Shown here: positions 44,423 to 54,589 of the stretch, piece after piece
How the letters are laid out: each line of letters begins with the position of its first letter
Numbering within the stretch: the stretch's first letter is position 1
DNA from: Acidocella sp.
Lineage (GTDB): Bacteria; Pseudomonadota; Alphaproteobacteria; Acetobacterales; Acetobacteraceae
DNA: 64,000 nucleotides
Direction: 5' to 3'
NCBI GenBank assembly: GCA_026224875.1
Contig: JAMFRU010000111.1
Span: 1-64,000, forward strand
Position numbers and translations under genes: made by a program
Notes under the pieces: generated by a model
The model's input: only the letters and a program-made list of their open reading frames with translations
Databases searched by the model: none
What the model was told of the DNA's origin: nothing

Positions 44423-47400
44423 TCAGGCGTGTTTGGAATATTTACCGAAAACCTGCGCGCGGCCATCAAGCCAATGACGCAACGGCACGGGCAGCTGCCG
44501 GGCGGATTTGGCGCGCGGGTAAGGGAGTTCGGCAATGGCCAAGGCATTGCCGTGAAGCGCCTCATGCTCCGCCCAATTGTCGAAATTCTTGCGGTCGGCA
44601 TTGTCCACAAAAGTCTCGGTCGGCGCGCCTTCCGCAAGGATCAAAGCATGGTCCACGACCTCTACATGATAGTATGTGAAGCTGGCCGGCATGCTGGCTT
44701 CGCGGGTGATGGAAATGCCGTTCACCAGAGCGCCGGCCTGCACCAATATGCCGCCCAGAAACATAGCGTGGTCGGGGGAGACCAGAAGGTCGCGCGCGGG
44801 CACACCATCCGCCAAAGCGCCGGCCTGAATACGGATGGGGAAGGCGCGCATCGAGTTAACAAAGCGAGTGGCGACCTTGCGCACACCAATCCAACGTATG
44901 GGCACTGGCCGGCCGCATGAAGTCAGCACCAAATCCCCAACGCTCAAATCTTCAACCGCCACTTCGCCACGCGGCGTGCTTATATGCGTGCCGGAGAGGA
45001 AGCAGGGCAGAATATCGGTGCCGCCAGAACCATCGCTGACGAGGCTGAAATCCGCCGTGGTAAAATCGCCGGAGATATCGAGCGTGACGGATTGCGCGAA
45101 CCCGCCGGTGTAGGTCCCGTTCAGGACCAGCTGCCCGGCGGCAAAGGTTTTAGATTGAGCCGCAAACCCTTCGAGATCAATCGTATCACCCGCGGCAAAA
45201 CCGTTCAGCGACACGCCCGTGAGGTTGAGGTTGTCGCGTGTGCTGACTTCCCAGCTCGACCCACTGGCGAAGCTGATATTAGAGAAGCCATAGAACGAGC
45301 GGACATAGGCATTGCCAATTTGCCCCGGCGCGCCAGCGGCCAGGATCAGCGTGCCGCCGGCATCGGCGAAGACGCGGCCATTGCCAAATAATGCCCCAGG
45401 CGTCTCGATCAGCGTGAGCGCGCCCTTTGCTACGATCCCATCGGTACCGTCGATGGAGCCGGCATTATAGACCGTGCCGCCCGCCGCCAGATAAATGCCG
45501 TCAGTGCCGCGGATTAAGCCCGTGTTTTTAATGTAGCCCGCAGCTTGCAGTGAGACGCCATCGCGATTTTCCGATGAGCCATCGATGACGCCCTGGTTGG
45601 TCAGGCTCACGGCCACGCCGCTGCCGGCATAAACCTCGCCCGGGCCGAAGGAAGATCCCAACACACCGGATGAGGTGATGGTGAGGTTGGCGGCATAGGT
45701 GCCGCCGCCCAGATTTACCCTGGCACTGGAGGGCAGGTTGGTACTGATGATGCTGATCAGCGGCGCCGCGGTAATGGTGGTGTTGGTGCCATCCGTATGC
45801 TCGGCGAAAAATCCGCCAGTGAGGCTGTTGAGGGCGATGGTGTCGGTGCTGCTGCCGTTGCTCAGCACCAGCCCAATGCCGGCTTCAAATGTTTCCGAGG
45901 TCGCGGCAAAACCATCGAGATTGATGGTGTCGCCAAAGCCGAAACCGGTGATGGCGCCGCTCAGCCCGGCGCTGTGCCCGGCGATGACGAAATCGCCGGT
46001 GCCGAGGCTGATGCTGGCCGGGGTGATGCCGATGGTGGTGGTGTTGCCATCGCTGATGGCAACAAAATTATCCGTGGCGGCACCGAGCGATAATGTGTGG
46101 GTGGTAGCACCACTGGCCAAAGTGAGCACGCCGCCGTTCAATGTCTCGGAGGTCGCGGCAAAGCCGTCCAGGATCAGATGATCCGCGCTGGTAAAGCCGG
46201 TGATGCTCTCGCCGGTGGCAAGGCCTGTGACATTGCCCTCAATGGTCCAGGCTGCACCCGCGGCAAAACTGATCTGTTTGAAATTCTGTTCGGCCGTGCC
46301 GATGCCGGTCCATTTGGACGCACCGGCTCCCACGAACGCCAGGACATCGGCCACTGCGGCATTGGCCACGACGGCGCCATTAAAGACCGCGCCATTCTCG
46401 ATGACGAGCGTGGCGGCGGCGGCGCCGAACTGCACCGCAACCGCGGCATAGCCACCTGTAATGATACCGTAATTGATCAGCGTGCTGCCGGAGAGATACA
46501 CACCGTCACCGCCGATGCCGGTGCGTCCGTAACCGCTCCCATTGAAGGCGCCGCCGCCCTGGCCACCGGAACCGGTGGTGATCAGCCCGGTATTGATGAT
46601 GATCCCGCCAGACGCGCTGACCCCGGCGCCACCGGCGCCGCCGGTGCCGCGTGAGCCGAAGTCCGTGTCGCCGCCCTGGCCGCCCTGGCCGCCGCGGATT
46701 GTGCCGCTATTGGTGACGGTCTCGGCCCCGCTGATGGTGAGGCCAACCCCGCCGGTACCGCCTAAACCAGCGTAACCGTACAGAGAATAGCCACCCTTGC
46801 CGCCCAGACCGCCCGTAACCTGGCCGGAATTATTGAAACTGCCGCCAACCAGGCTGATACCGGTGCCGCCAGTGCCGCCGGTAGGACCGTTCTGGCCGTG
46901 GCCTGTGACTTCATTGCCCAGGCCACCAAGGCCACCGATGATCTTGCCCTGGTTGATGAGCGTGGCGGTAACTGGGGCCGTAAGTCCGGTTCCCCCCGGC
47001 AGACTAGTAAAGCCGCCAGCGGCGCCACCGATCACCGTGCCCGTGCTCGTCACGGTCAGCAGGTTGCTGTAATGCCCGGTTTCCAGCGTAACACCCGGCG
47101 CGACCGCGGCGCTGATGGTGGTGACGGCGGCCACCGCCGAGATCGTGCTATTGGTGCCATTGCTGGTCAATATAAGCGCCTCGGCCGAGGTCAGCCCCGT
47201 GAGATCCAATGTTTCCGTCGTGCCGCCGCTGTTGCGCAGCACCAGCGCAGTGCTGGAAGCGAAACTCTCCGAGGTGGCGGCGAAGCCGGTGACGGTGATG
47301 GTGTCGCCGCTCACGAAGCCGCTGATGATCTGGCCGTTGGTCAGGCCAAGCGTGGTGCCGGACAGGCCGAAACCGCCGAGCGTGGAGCCGAATGCCAGAT

Positions 47401-48109
47401 GCCCGAAGCCGGTGAGTTTGCCGCTTGCACCAATTCCGCTCAAAATGAACGGTGTCGTGCCGCCGGCCTCCAGCGTGGAAGCGCCATCGCCCACAAAATT
47501 ATACAGCGAGGTGGCGCCGGATTCCATGATGATCGTGGCGTTGGAGGCGCGCAGCTCGACGCCCGTGTCGTAGATAGAGCCATTATCGACGAACACGCCA
47601 TTGCTGATGGTAACGCCATTGCCTGATGTTCCCGATGTGGCGGCGTAATGCTGGTGCCCGTACCCAGCCACCTGCGCGCCCGCACCGCCGGAGATAAAAC
47701 CGTCGTTGATGAATGTCCCGCCGCTGATGACCACGCCATAGCCACCGTTACCGCCATGCTGCGCACTGCCAGGTGTAACCGAATCACCGTAGCCGCCGGC
47801 GCCACCGATGATCGAACCGGTGTTGATCACCACCCCGCTGGTTTCGCTCACCCCCACACCGCCCGTGCCGGGAAAGCCGTAGCCGTTCGTCACATGGTCC
47901 TTGCTGCCGGTGCCGCCGTAGATATGGCCGGTATTGGTAAGCACACCCGCCGAGATCTGCACGCCGGCGCTGCCGGGATTGCCGTTGGTGTTATTCGCCG
48001 CCGGAATGGCCCCCGTGGTGCCGATCACACCTCCAGAGCTGGTAATGGAATAATTGCCGGAATTGATCAACACAGTGCTGTTTACGGTTGTGGATATGGT
48101 GTTGGTCAT
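44423..48109 (-). CDS. Giant repeat protein with C-terminal Hint domain
   Basis: This 1228-residue protein has Gly/Ser/Thr/Asn-rich beta-helix-like repeats over residues 1-1030 (recurring INxGxIxGGxGG units). The C-terminal Hint (hedgehog/intein-type) domain starts at C1036 in LPCFLSGTHISTPRGEVAVEDL and ends in the family's HALILAEGAPTETF region. Four copies of a GFAATSE-like module (near 276, 650, 734 and 982) follow GFxxGDTI segments. There is no Sec signal peptide. Autoproteolysis at the Cys is possible. The start at 48109 has GGGAA upstream. An ATG at 48124 is an alternative. Such proteins are presumed to be secreted or surface adhesins. The TetR gene diverges from it. Confidence 0.85.
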   Translation of the reverse strand: MTNTISTTVNSTVLINSGNYSITSSGGVIGTTGAIPAANNTNGNPGSAGVQISAGVLTNTGHIYGGTGSKDHVTNGYGFPGTGGVGVSETSGVVINTGSIIGGAGGYGDSVTPGSAQHGGNGGYGVVISGGTFINDGFISGGAGAQVAGYGHQHYAATSGTSGNGVTISNGVFVDNGSIYDTGVELRASNATIIMESGATSLYNFVGDGASTLEAGGTTPFILSGIGASGKLTGFGHLAFGSTLGGFGLSGTTLGLTNGQIISGFVSGDTITVTGFAATSESFASSTALVLRNSGGTTETLDLTGLTSAEALILTSNGTNSTISAVAAVTTISAAVAPGVTLETGHYSNLLTVTSTGTVIGGAAGGFTSLPGGTGLTAPVTATLINQGKIIGGLGGLGNEVTGHGQNGPTGGTGGTGISLVGGSFNNSGQVTGGLGGKGGYSLYGYAGLGGTGGVGLTISGAETVTNSGTIRGGQGGQGGDTDFGSRGTGGAGGAGVSASGGIIINTGLITTGSGGQGGGAFNGSGYGRTGIGGDGVYLSGSTLINYGIITGGYAAVAVQFGAAAATLVIENGAVFNGAVVANAAVADVLAFVGAGASKWTGIGTAEQNFKQISFAAGAAWTIEGNVTGLATGESITGFTSADHLILDGFAATSETLNGGVLTLASGATTHTLSLGAATDNFVAISDGNTTTIGITPASISLGTGDFVIAGHSAGLSGAITGFGFGDTINLDGFAATSETFEAGIGLVLSNGSSTDTIALNSLTGGFFAEHTDGTNTTITAAPLISIISTNLPSSARVNLGGGTYAANLTITSSGVLGSSFGPGEVYAGSGVAVSLTNQGVIDGSSENRDGVSLQAAGYIKNTGLIRGTDGIYLAAGGTVYNAGSIDGTDGIVAKGALTLIETPGALFGNGRVFADAGGTLILAAGAPGQIGNAYVRSFYGFSNISFASGSSWEVSTRDNLNLTGVSLNGFAAGDTIDLEGFAAQSKTFAAGQLVLNGTYTGGFAQSVTLDISGDFTTADFSLVSDGSGGTDILPCFLSGTHISTPRGEVAVEDLSVGDLVLTSCGRPVPIRWIGVRKVATRFVNSMRAFPIRIQAGALADGVPARDLLVSPDHAMFLGGILVQAGALVNGISITREASMPASFTYYHVEVVDHALILAEGAPTETFVDNADRKNFDNWAEHEALHGNALAIAELPYPRAKSARQLPVPLRHWLDGRAQVFGKYSKHA

Positions 48110-48255
48110 GGCAATTTCCCGCATGAAATAATTTGTTACCCGCAACACAGTATTTACATATTTGTGTATTTTATGCAATATGATGTTGCGTGAATGGCCG
48201 ATGAATGAGAATTTTGTGATAAGACAACCGAGGTGGGAAATGCTAAGCCGCCTCA

Positions 48256-48849
48256 ATGAGTCTCCTGAATCCACGAGATATTTTGCTGCAAAAATTGCAG
48301 AGGGCGTTCCTGGCCCACGGCTATGAGCAGATCACCATGATCGGCCTCGCCAAAGCCGTGGATATGTCGCGCCGCTCGCTCTACAATTATTTCCCCAACA
48401 AAGAGGAAGCGTTCCGCGGCGCCATCCGCTGGGGCAATGCGCATAACATCGCCATGGGGCAGGTCGCCGTGGCCCATGCCAAAGCTGCCGGGGCATCCGC
48501 GCTGGAAATCCTCGTGGCCTTTGCCGATGCGCGCTATGGCGAGACCCGGCGCGAGCTGAGCGCCTCGCCGCACGCAGTGGAAATCAACGACCAGGCTTTT
48601 AAACGCTGCCGGGACATTATGATCGACGCGGCGGTGGCCAGCCAGGAGCGGCTGGCGGAAATTTTGCTGGATTTGCAGGAGCAAGGGCTGGTGCGCTGGC
48701 GGGCGAATTATTCCGCCGGGCTGCTGGCACAGCTATTCTCCGACGCCGCGCGCGGGGTAAACCAAACCCTGCCGCCGCGCCCGGCGGTGAGCCTGCCGGA
48801 ACGCTACCGCGAGATTTTTGCAGCCCTTCTCGGCGGCGTAGCCACGTAG
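48256..48849 (+). CDS. TetR/AcrR family transcriptional regulator
   Basis: This 197-residue regulator has an N-terminal helix-turn-helix at about residues 25-48 (MIGLAKAVDMSRRSLYNYFPNKEEAF), the defining TetR DNA-binding unit. A helical ligand-binding and dimerisation domain follows. It is divergent from the Hint-domain protein with a 146-base gap and precedes a sulfotransferase gene by 17 bases. It may control either. The ligand cannot be predicted. Confidence 0.9.
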   Translation: MSLLNPRDILLQKLQRAFLAHGYEQITMIGLAKAVDMSRRSLYNYFPNKEEAFRGAIRWGNAHNIAMGQVAVAHAKAAGASALEILVAFADARYGETRRELSASPHAVEINDQAFKRCRDIMIDAAVASQERLAEILLDLQEQGLVRWRANYSAGLLAQLFSDAARGVNQTLPPRPAVSLPERYREIFAALLGGVAT

Positions 48850-48866
48850 CGCCGGGAGGATAGGAT

Positions 48867-49748
48867 TTGCCGGACTGGATGGACCGCCAAATGGAGCTTG
48901 CCGCATTTTCGGCACGGCAGTTGTTCTTCATCGGCGGCGCGCCGCGTTCGGGCACCACCTGGCTGCAACAGATTCTGGATGCGCATCCAGAGGTGAGCTG
49001 CCAAGGCGAGGGGCTGTTTTTAAAACACCTGGCCGTGCCCATGGAAAACATGATGGCGGCGCGGCGCCAGGCGCTGGTTGAGAAAAACACAGTGATTTTC
49101 CAGCACACCGGCGGCTACAAACTGCCCGGCGATGAGGATTCGGAACACCTGATCGGCACAGCGATTCTCCTGGCGCTGCAACGCCAGTGCGCGGGCAAGG
49201 CCTGCAAGGCGGTCGGCGAGAAAACACCCGAAAACGTGTTCTTCTTCCCCCGCCTGAAACAACTATTTCCCGGCGCGAAATTCATCGGGCTGATGCGCGA
49301 CCCGCGCGATGTGCTGGCCTCGGCCTGGCATTTTTTCCGCGCCGGCGGGACGGAGGATGACGCCGCCAAATTCGCATTCATCCAGTCGGCTCTGCCGTCG
49401 TTGAACGCGGGTACGCGCCAGATGCTCGCACTGGCCCAGGAGTTTCCCTCGGACAGTGCCATGGTAACCTATGAAGGACTACGCACCAGCCCCGCCCCCA
49501 TCATCGCCAGCCTTTTCCGCCTGCTCGGCGTAACGGATGACGAGGAGATCGTGCAGGATTGCCTGACACAAACCGCATTCGCCACACAAACCAGCGGCCG
49601 CGCCGCAGGCTCCACCAGCAACGGCGCGTTTCTACGCAGCGGCGTAGCCGGAGGCTGGTGCACCACAATCTCCCCCGCCATGAACGCCCTCATCCTGCAT
49701 GAACTAGGCTGGATGTTTCCCCGGTTCGGCTGGGACCCGGCGGGCTAG
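48867..49748 (+). CDS. Sulfotransferase family protein (PAPS-dependent)
   Basis: This 293-residue protein carries the PAPS 5'-phosphosulfate-binding motif GAPRSGTTWLQQIL (24-37) and the 3'-phosphate-binding segment FIGLMRDPRDVLASAW. Both are characteristic of cytosolic-type sulfotransferases. It starts at a TTG with a strong GGGAGGA site at seven-base spacing. The next ATG (48879) has poor spacing. The gene is probably co-transcribed with the TetR regulator. The acceptor could be a small hydroxylated metabolite or a carbohydrate. Its stop overlaps that of the convergent SDR gene. Confidence 0.87.
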   Translation: MPDWMDRQMELAAFSARQLFFIGGAPRSGTTWLQQILDAHPEVSCQGEGLFLKHLAVPMENMMAARRQALVEKNTVIFQHTGGYKLPGDEDSEHLIGTAILLALQRQCAGKACKAVGEKTPENVFFFPRLKQLFPGAKFIGLMRDPRDVLASAWHFFRAGGTEDDAAKFAFIQSALPSLNAGTRQMLALAQEFPSDSAMVTYEGLRTSPAPIIASLFRLLGVTDDEEIVQDCLTQTAFATQTSGRAAGSTSNGAFLRSGVAGGWCTTISPAMNALILHELGWMFPRFGWDPAG

Positions 49749-50485
49749 ATACCCGCCGCAAAACCGCCGGTGACGCGCAGGGTTTCGCCAGTGACAAACC
49801 GCGCCTGGGGCGAGGTGAGATAGAGCATGGCATCGACAATATCCTGCTCCGCCCCGTCATCGGGCAGATATTGCATCGCTTTGACGCGGGCCTGCGTTTC
49901 GGGTGCCAGCTCGTTGCGGATGGTATCCGTGAGGATAATGCCGGGAGCAATGGCGTTAACCCTAATCCCCTCTGCTCCCAGCTCGCGCGCGAACGTCATG
50001 GTCAGCCCAATGACGGCGAGTTTCGAGGTGCCGTAGCCGCCGCCCTGAAATGCCGCGGCGGAGGCGATGTTCACGATGCAGGCCCCCTGGCGCCCGGCCA
50101 TGAAGGGGGCGGCCGCGAGTGTGCAGGCCACGGTGCCCATCACATTCACCTCGAACAGACGGCGTATTTTAGCCAGCCCCAGCTCGGCAAGCGGCCGGCT
50201 GTACTCATGCGAATGCAGCCCGGCATTGTTGATCAGAATATCGATCCCGCCATGCGCCTGCGCGATTTGCCCCATGATGACGCCGATTTGCGCCTCATCG
50301 CTCACATCTCCGGCGAAACCCGTGGCCAAAGGGCCGATGTCCCGTGCGGCGGCATGTGCGGCGTCACCATTGCGGTCCACCAGCGCAACCGTCGCGCCGG
50401 AAGCTGCTAAAGCGGCGCCAAAAACCTTGCCGAAACCGCCCCCGCCGCCGGTAACCACTGCCACCCGCTTGTTTACATCCGCCAT
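49745..50485 (-). CDS. SDR family oxidoreductase (classical)
   Basis: This 246-residue classical SDR has VTGGGGGFGKVFG for NAD(P) binding, NNAG, and a complete catalytic set: Ser in NIASAAA and YGTSK. The C-terminal RFVTGETLRVTGGF is typical of 3-oxoacyl-ACP-reductase-like members. An acidic residue after the second strand (ALVDRNG) favours NAD(H). The gene is convergent with the sulfotransferase and divergent from an aldo/keto reductase, so it could share a regulator with the latter. It probably interconverts an alcohol and a ketone. Confidence 0.9.
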   Translation of the reverse strand: MADVNKRVAVVTGGGGGFGKVFGAALAASGATVALVDRNGDAAHAAARDIGPLATGFAGDVSDEAQIGVIMGQIAQAHGGIDILINNAGLHSHEYSRPLAELGLAKIRRLFEVNVMGTVACTLAAAPFMAGRQGACIVNIASAAAFQGGGYGTSKLAVIGLTMTFARELGAEGIRVNAIAPGIILTDTIRNELAPETQARVKAMQYLPDDGAEQDIVDAMLYLTSPQARFVTGETLRVTGGFAAGI

Positions 50486-50606
50486 TGTTCTTCGCCTCCT
50501 CGCGCGTATTTATAGTCGTCACCTAACTTAGCGTTTCCCTCGCATCAACGCCGAACGCCGCATTCATGAATTATAGGCATAAGGACATGCCGCTCCCCTC
50601 AACTAA

Positions 50607-51671
<1,065 letters not shown>

Positions 51672-51743
51672 GCGGATAGCGCCGTTTGGCGCCAGCGCCC
51701 GCATGCGTTAAAACCCGGATATAATCATATCCGGAGTTCATGA

Positions 51744-52637
51744 ATGCGCCGCGAAGAGCTGGTCGATTTGAACGCCTTTCTCACGGTGACGGAGGAGCAG
51801 AACTTTACCCGCGCGGCGGCACGGCTCGGCACCTCGCAATCGGCGCTGAGCCATACCATCCGGCGGCTGGAAACCAGGCTAGGGGTGCGGCTGCTCACCC
51901 GCACCACCCGCCGGGTCGCCCCCACCCAGGCCGGCGAACAATTGCTCAAAACCCTGGGGCCGGCACTCGTCAGCATCGCCGCCGAACTCGCCGCCATCAG
52001 CGAATTACGCGAGAAACCCGCCGGCACCATCCGCATCACCACCTCCGAACATGCAGCCAGTGCCGTGCTCTGGCCCGTGCTGGCGCGGCTGCTACCAGAA
52101 TACCCGGATATAAATGTCGAATTATCGGTTGATCTTGGCTTCACCGACATTGTTACCGAGCGCTTCGATGCCGGCATCCGCCTGGGCGAGTCCATCGACA
52201 AGGACATGGTGGCCGTGCGCATCGGCCCCAATCTGCGCATGGCGGTGGTGGGCGCACCCAGCTATTTCGCCACAAAACCCAGGCCGCTCGTGCCGCAGGA
52301 CCTCAGCCAGCATCAATGCATCAATTTGCGCCTGCCCACCGCCGGCGGGATTTACGCCTGGGAGCTTGGGCAAAACGGGCACGAGCTGAAAGTGCGGGTG
52401 GACGGCCAGCTCGCCTCCAACAATGTCGGCGTGATTTTGCGCGCCGCCAAAGCCGGGTTCGGCCTGGCCTGCGTGCTGGATGACCATGTCGCCGAGGCGG
52501 TGGCGCAGGGTGAGCTGGTTCGCGTACTGGAGGATTGGTGCCCGTATTTTACGGGCTATCACCTCTATTACCCCAGCCGCCGCCAGCATTCCGCGGCCTT
52601 TACCTTGCTGGTTAACGCGCTTCGGTGTTCCGAATAG
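51744..52637 (+). CDS. LysR family transcriptional regulator
   Basis: This 297-residue LysR protein has an N-terminal winged helix-turn-helix (residues 5-63, FTRAAARLGTSQSALSHTIRRLE). The effector-binding domain opens with TIRITTSEHAASAVLWPVLARLL. The form matches the CrgA/DsdC-like subgroup often controlling adjacent oxidoreductases. It lies 72 bases after the aldo/keto reductase and 135 bases before an MFS transporter. It probably controls one or both of these. Confidence 0.92.
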   Translation: MRREELVDLNAFLTVTEEQNFTRAAARLGTSQSALSHTIRRLETRLGVRLLTRTTRRVAPTQAGEQLLKTLGPALVSIAAELAAISELREKPAGTIRITTSEHAASAVLWPVLARLLPEYPDINVELSVDLGFTDIVTERFDAGIRLGESIDKDMVAVRIGPNLRMAVVGAPSYFATKPRPLVPQDLSQHQCINLRLPTAGGIYAWELGQNGHELKVRVDGQLASNNVGVILRAAKAGFGLACVLDDHVAEAVAQGELVRVLEDWCPYFTGYHLYYPSRRQHSAAFTLLVNALRCSE

Positions 52638-52772
52638 GTTTAATTCTACCGCACCTAAGTTCCCGCCTGGCGAATAATAGTGGCGAATAATAATCGTTTT
52701 AGGGCTTGTGCGCGGAAACATGCTATGGCCTCATTAGCACGTCGCCAACAAGAGCGCGCAGAGGAAACGTAA

Positions 52773-53978
52773 ATGCATCAGGCAGACCAAATAGACATAT
52801 CCGGCGCCAGCAATCATCCGCGGGCCAAGCGGATGGCTGTCATCAGCTTTCTTAGCTTCAACATCACAATCGGCTGCATTTACGGCTCGTTCAGTGTACT
52901 GCTCGCGGCAGTGCAGTCGCAGCTGGGGGTTGGGCCTACGCTCAGCACCTTGGGCATCCCGGCGGTCGCCCTTTCAACCGCGCTTTGCGCGCCGGTTGTC
53001 GGCTGGCTGGCCACCCGCTATTCGCTGCGGCTGATCATGTTGATCGGCTCACTCCTGCTCGTCGCTGGCTTCATTCTGCTGAGCTTGGCTTCGATCCTTC
53101 CACTATATTTTCTGGCCTATGGGATGTTGCTCGGGCCGGGCATGGCGGTTGGCGTGGTCCTGCCGGCCACGCTGGTCACGCGCTGGTTCGCGGCCAATCG
53201 CGGCAAGGCACTGGGTTTTGTCAACACGCCTGTGATCATCGCCGCGGTGCCGCTGATCACGACCTGGACGTTGCAGGCGCATGGTCTGCAGGTGGCCTAT
53301 TTGGTGCTTGCCGCAATGTCGATGGTGGCCGTGCTGGGCTCGCTTTTCGTCATCGACGGCCCGCCCGGCGATACCGTTGCGGCGGTGGACGGCCTGAGCA
53401 TGGTTCAACTCATGAGCTCAACGCGTTTTTGGGGGCTGACCCTGGCTTTCATCGCCTCGGCCGTGAGCTCAATCGTGCTTACCGTGCATATGGTGCCGAT
53501 GGCGCGTACCTGGGGCATAGCCGGGATACGTGCTGCCTCGCTGCTCACTATCATGTCGTTGATCGGTATCATCGGCACCAATTTGTTCGGCTGGGTTGTG
53601 GACAGGCTGGGAGCGGTGCCGTCGCTGGTGCTGGTGGTTTTGGATGGCGGTGTGCTCTGGCTGCTGCTGCTGCTCCATCCCTCATACCCCGCGGCGGCCG
53701 TGATCATCGGGTTGATCGGCCTGCATGCCGCCGGTGTCGTGCCGGTGTTCACCGCCGCTCTATCCGAGGTTTTCGGCCAGGAGAGTTTCAGCCGCGCCTA
53801 TGGGCTCGTGCAGCTCATCATCCTGCCGTTCTCGGTGCTCTGTGTGCCGGCCGCGGCAATGTCCTACACCCATACCGGCTCCTATGCCGTCACCGTCATC
53901 GCCGTTGCCGCCTTCCTGCTGGTGGGCGCCGTGCTCGCCCTATCCGCGCGGCGGCGCACGGTTAAGCTTACAGCGTAA
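52773..53978 (+). CDS. MFS transporter
   Basis: This 401-residue major facilitator has 12 predicted spans. The first long span is FLSFNITIGCIYGSFSVLLAA and the inter-helix motif is APVVGWLATRYSLRLIMLIG, an MFS motif A variant. It resembles the oxalate/formate-like or monocarboxylate-type exchangers by the GPTLSTLGIPAVALSTALCAPVVGW organisation, but assignment is weak. The ribosome binding site is GAGGAAAC, five bases before the ATG. A cupin gene follows by 16 bases, so transporter and cupin are probably co-expressed, perhaps for uptake of a carboxylic acid. Confidence 0.9.
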   Translation: MHQADQIDISGASNHPRAKRMAVISFLSFNITIGCIYGSFSVLLAAVQSQLGVGPTLSTLGIPAVALSTALCAPVVGWLATRYSLRLIMLIGSLLLVAGFILLSLASILPLYFLAYGMLLGPGMAVGVVLPATLVTRWFAANRGKALGFVNTPVIIAAVPLITTWTLQAHGLQVAYLVLAAMSMVAVLGSLFVIDGPPGDTVAAVDGLSMVQLMSSTRFWGLTLAFIASAVSSIVLTVHMVPMARTWGIAGIRAASLLTIMSLIGIIGTNLFGWVVDRLGAVPSLVLVVLDGGVLWLLLLLHPSYPAAAVIIGLIGLHAAGVVPVFTAALSEVFGQESFSRAYGLVQLIILPFSVLCVPAAAMSYTHTGSYAVTVIAVAAFLLVGAVLALSARRRTVKLTA

Positions 53979-53994
53979 AAGAGAGGGACCGGCC

Positions 53995-54528
53995 ATGACA
54001 GGCGATACGGATAGCAAAACGGCGCGGTTCGAACTGTACCGCGCCGCCGAGGCAAAGGACTACGGCGAGCACAACGTGCAGCGCGTCGATGGCATAACCC
54101 CCGCCATCGCCGAAGGCCTGTCGCATTACGCCATGGGGCCGGATGACGCGCATGGGCAGATCGTGCAACTGCTATACGGTGCGCCCGGCTTCAGCCTTAC
54201 GAAAGTGTGGTTCAAAAGCGGCTTTCCCTTGCCGCTGCATTCGCACAGCTCGGACTGCCTGTATTACATACTGGCCGGCAGCCTGAAGATGGGCACCGAG
54301 GAACTGGGGCCAGGCGATGGCTTCTTTGTCGGCTCCGACGTGCCCTACACCTACACCGCCGGGCCCGAAGGCGTGGAAGTACTGGAGTTCCGCGATACCA
54401 ACGAGCTGAACATCCGCTTCATGGCCCGCAACAAGGCCTTTTGGGAAAAGGCTGGCAAGAAAATCAGCGACCGCCGCGAGGTTTGGAAAGCCGAGCAGCC
54501 GCCTTCAACAAAAAAAGCAGCTTTTTGA
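53995..54528 (+). CDS. Cupin domain protein
   Basis: This 177-residue single-cupin protein has its first motif around PLPLHSHSSDCLYYILAGSLKMG, with two His metal ligands and a Glu replaced by Asp/Cys context. The second is around LGPGDGFFVGSDVPYTYTAGPEG, lacking the usual His. The metal site may be incomplete, so a sensing or isomerase role is as likely as dioxygenase activity. The start at 53995 has GAGAGGGA upstream. An in-frame frame reaching back to 53725 overlaps the transporter and is rejected. It is co-transcribed with the MFS gene. Confidence 0.85.
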   Translation: MTGDTDSKTARFELYRAAEAKDYGEHNVQRVDGITPAIAEGLSHYAMGPDDAHGQIVQLLYGAPGFSLTKVWFKSGFPLPLHSHSSDCLYYILAGSLKMGTEELGPGDGFFVGSDVPYTYTAGPEGVEVLEFRDTNELNIRFMARNKAFWEKAGKKISDRREVWKAEQPPSTKKAAF

Positions 54529-54541
54529 AAAAAGACTGCTT
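54515..54541. terminator. Hairpin at the 3' end of the cupin gene
   Basis: AAGCAG-C-TTTTT (54515-54525) can pair with AAAAA-GA-CTGCTT (about 54528-54541). The stem overlaps the cupin stop codon and lies between convergent genes. The T-rich arm makes it a plausible though imperfect terminator. Confidence 0.45.
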
Positions 54542-54589
54542 AGCGCGCTCGAACCAATGGCGCGCGCTGCGCAGACCGAAAAACTTTTA

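Noticed and set aside
46097-46654. Long antisense frames over the Hint-domain repeat gene
   Set aside because: They are shadows of the repetitive Gly-rich coding sequence, without start signals or family similarity. The same holds for the other antisense frames at 45.7-47.9 kb.
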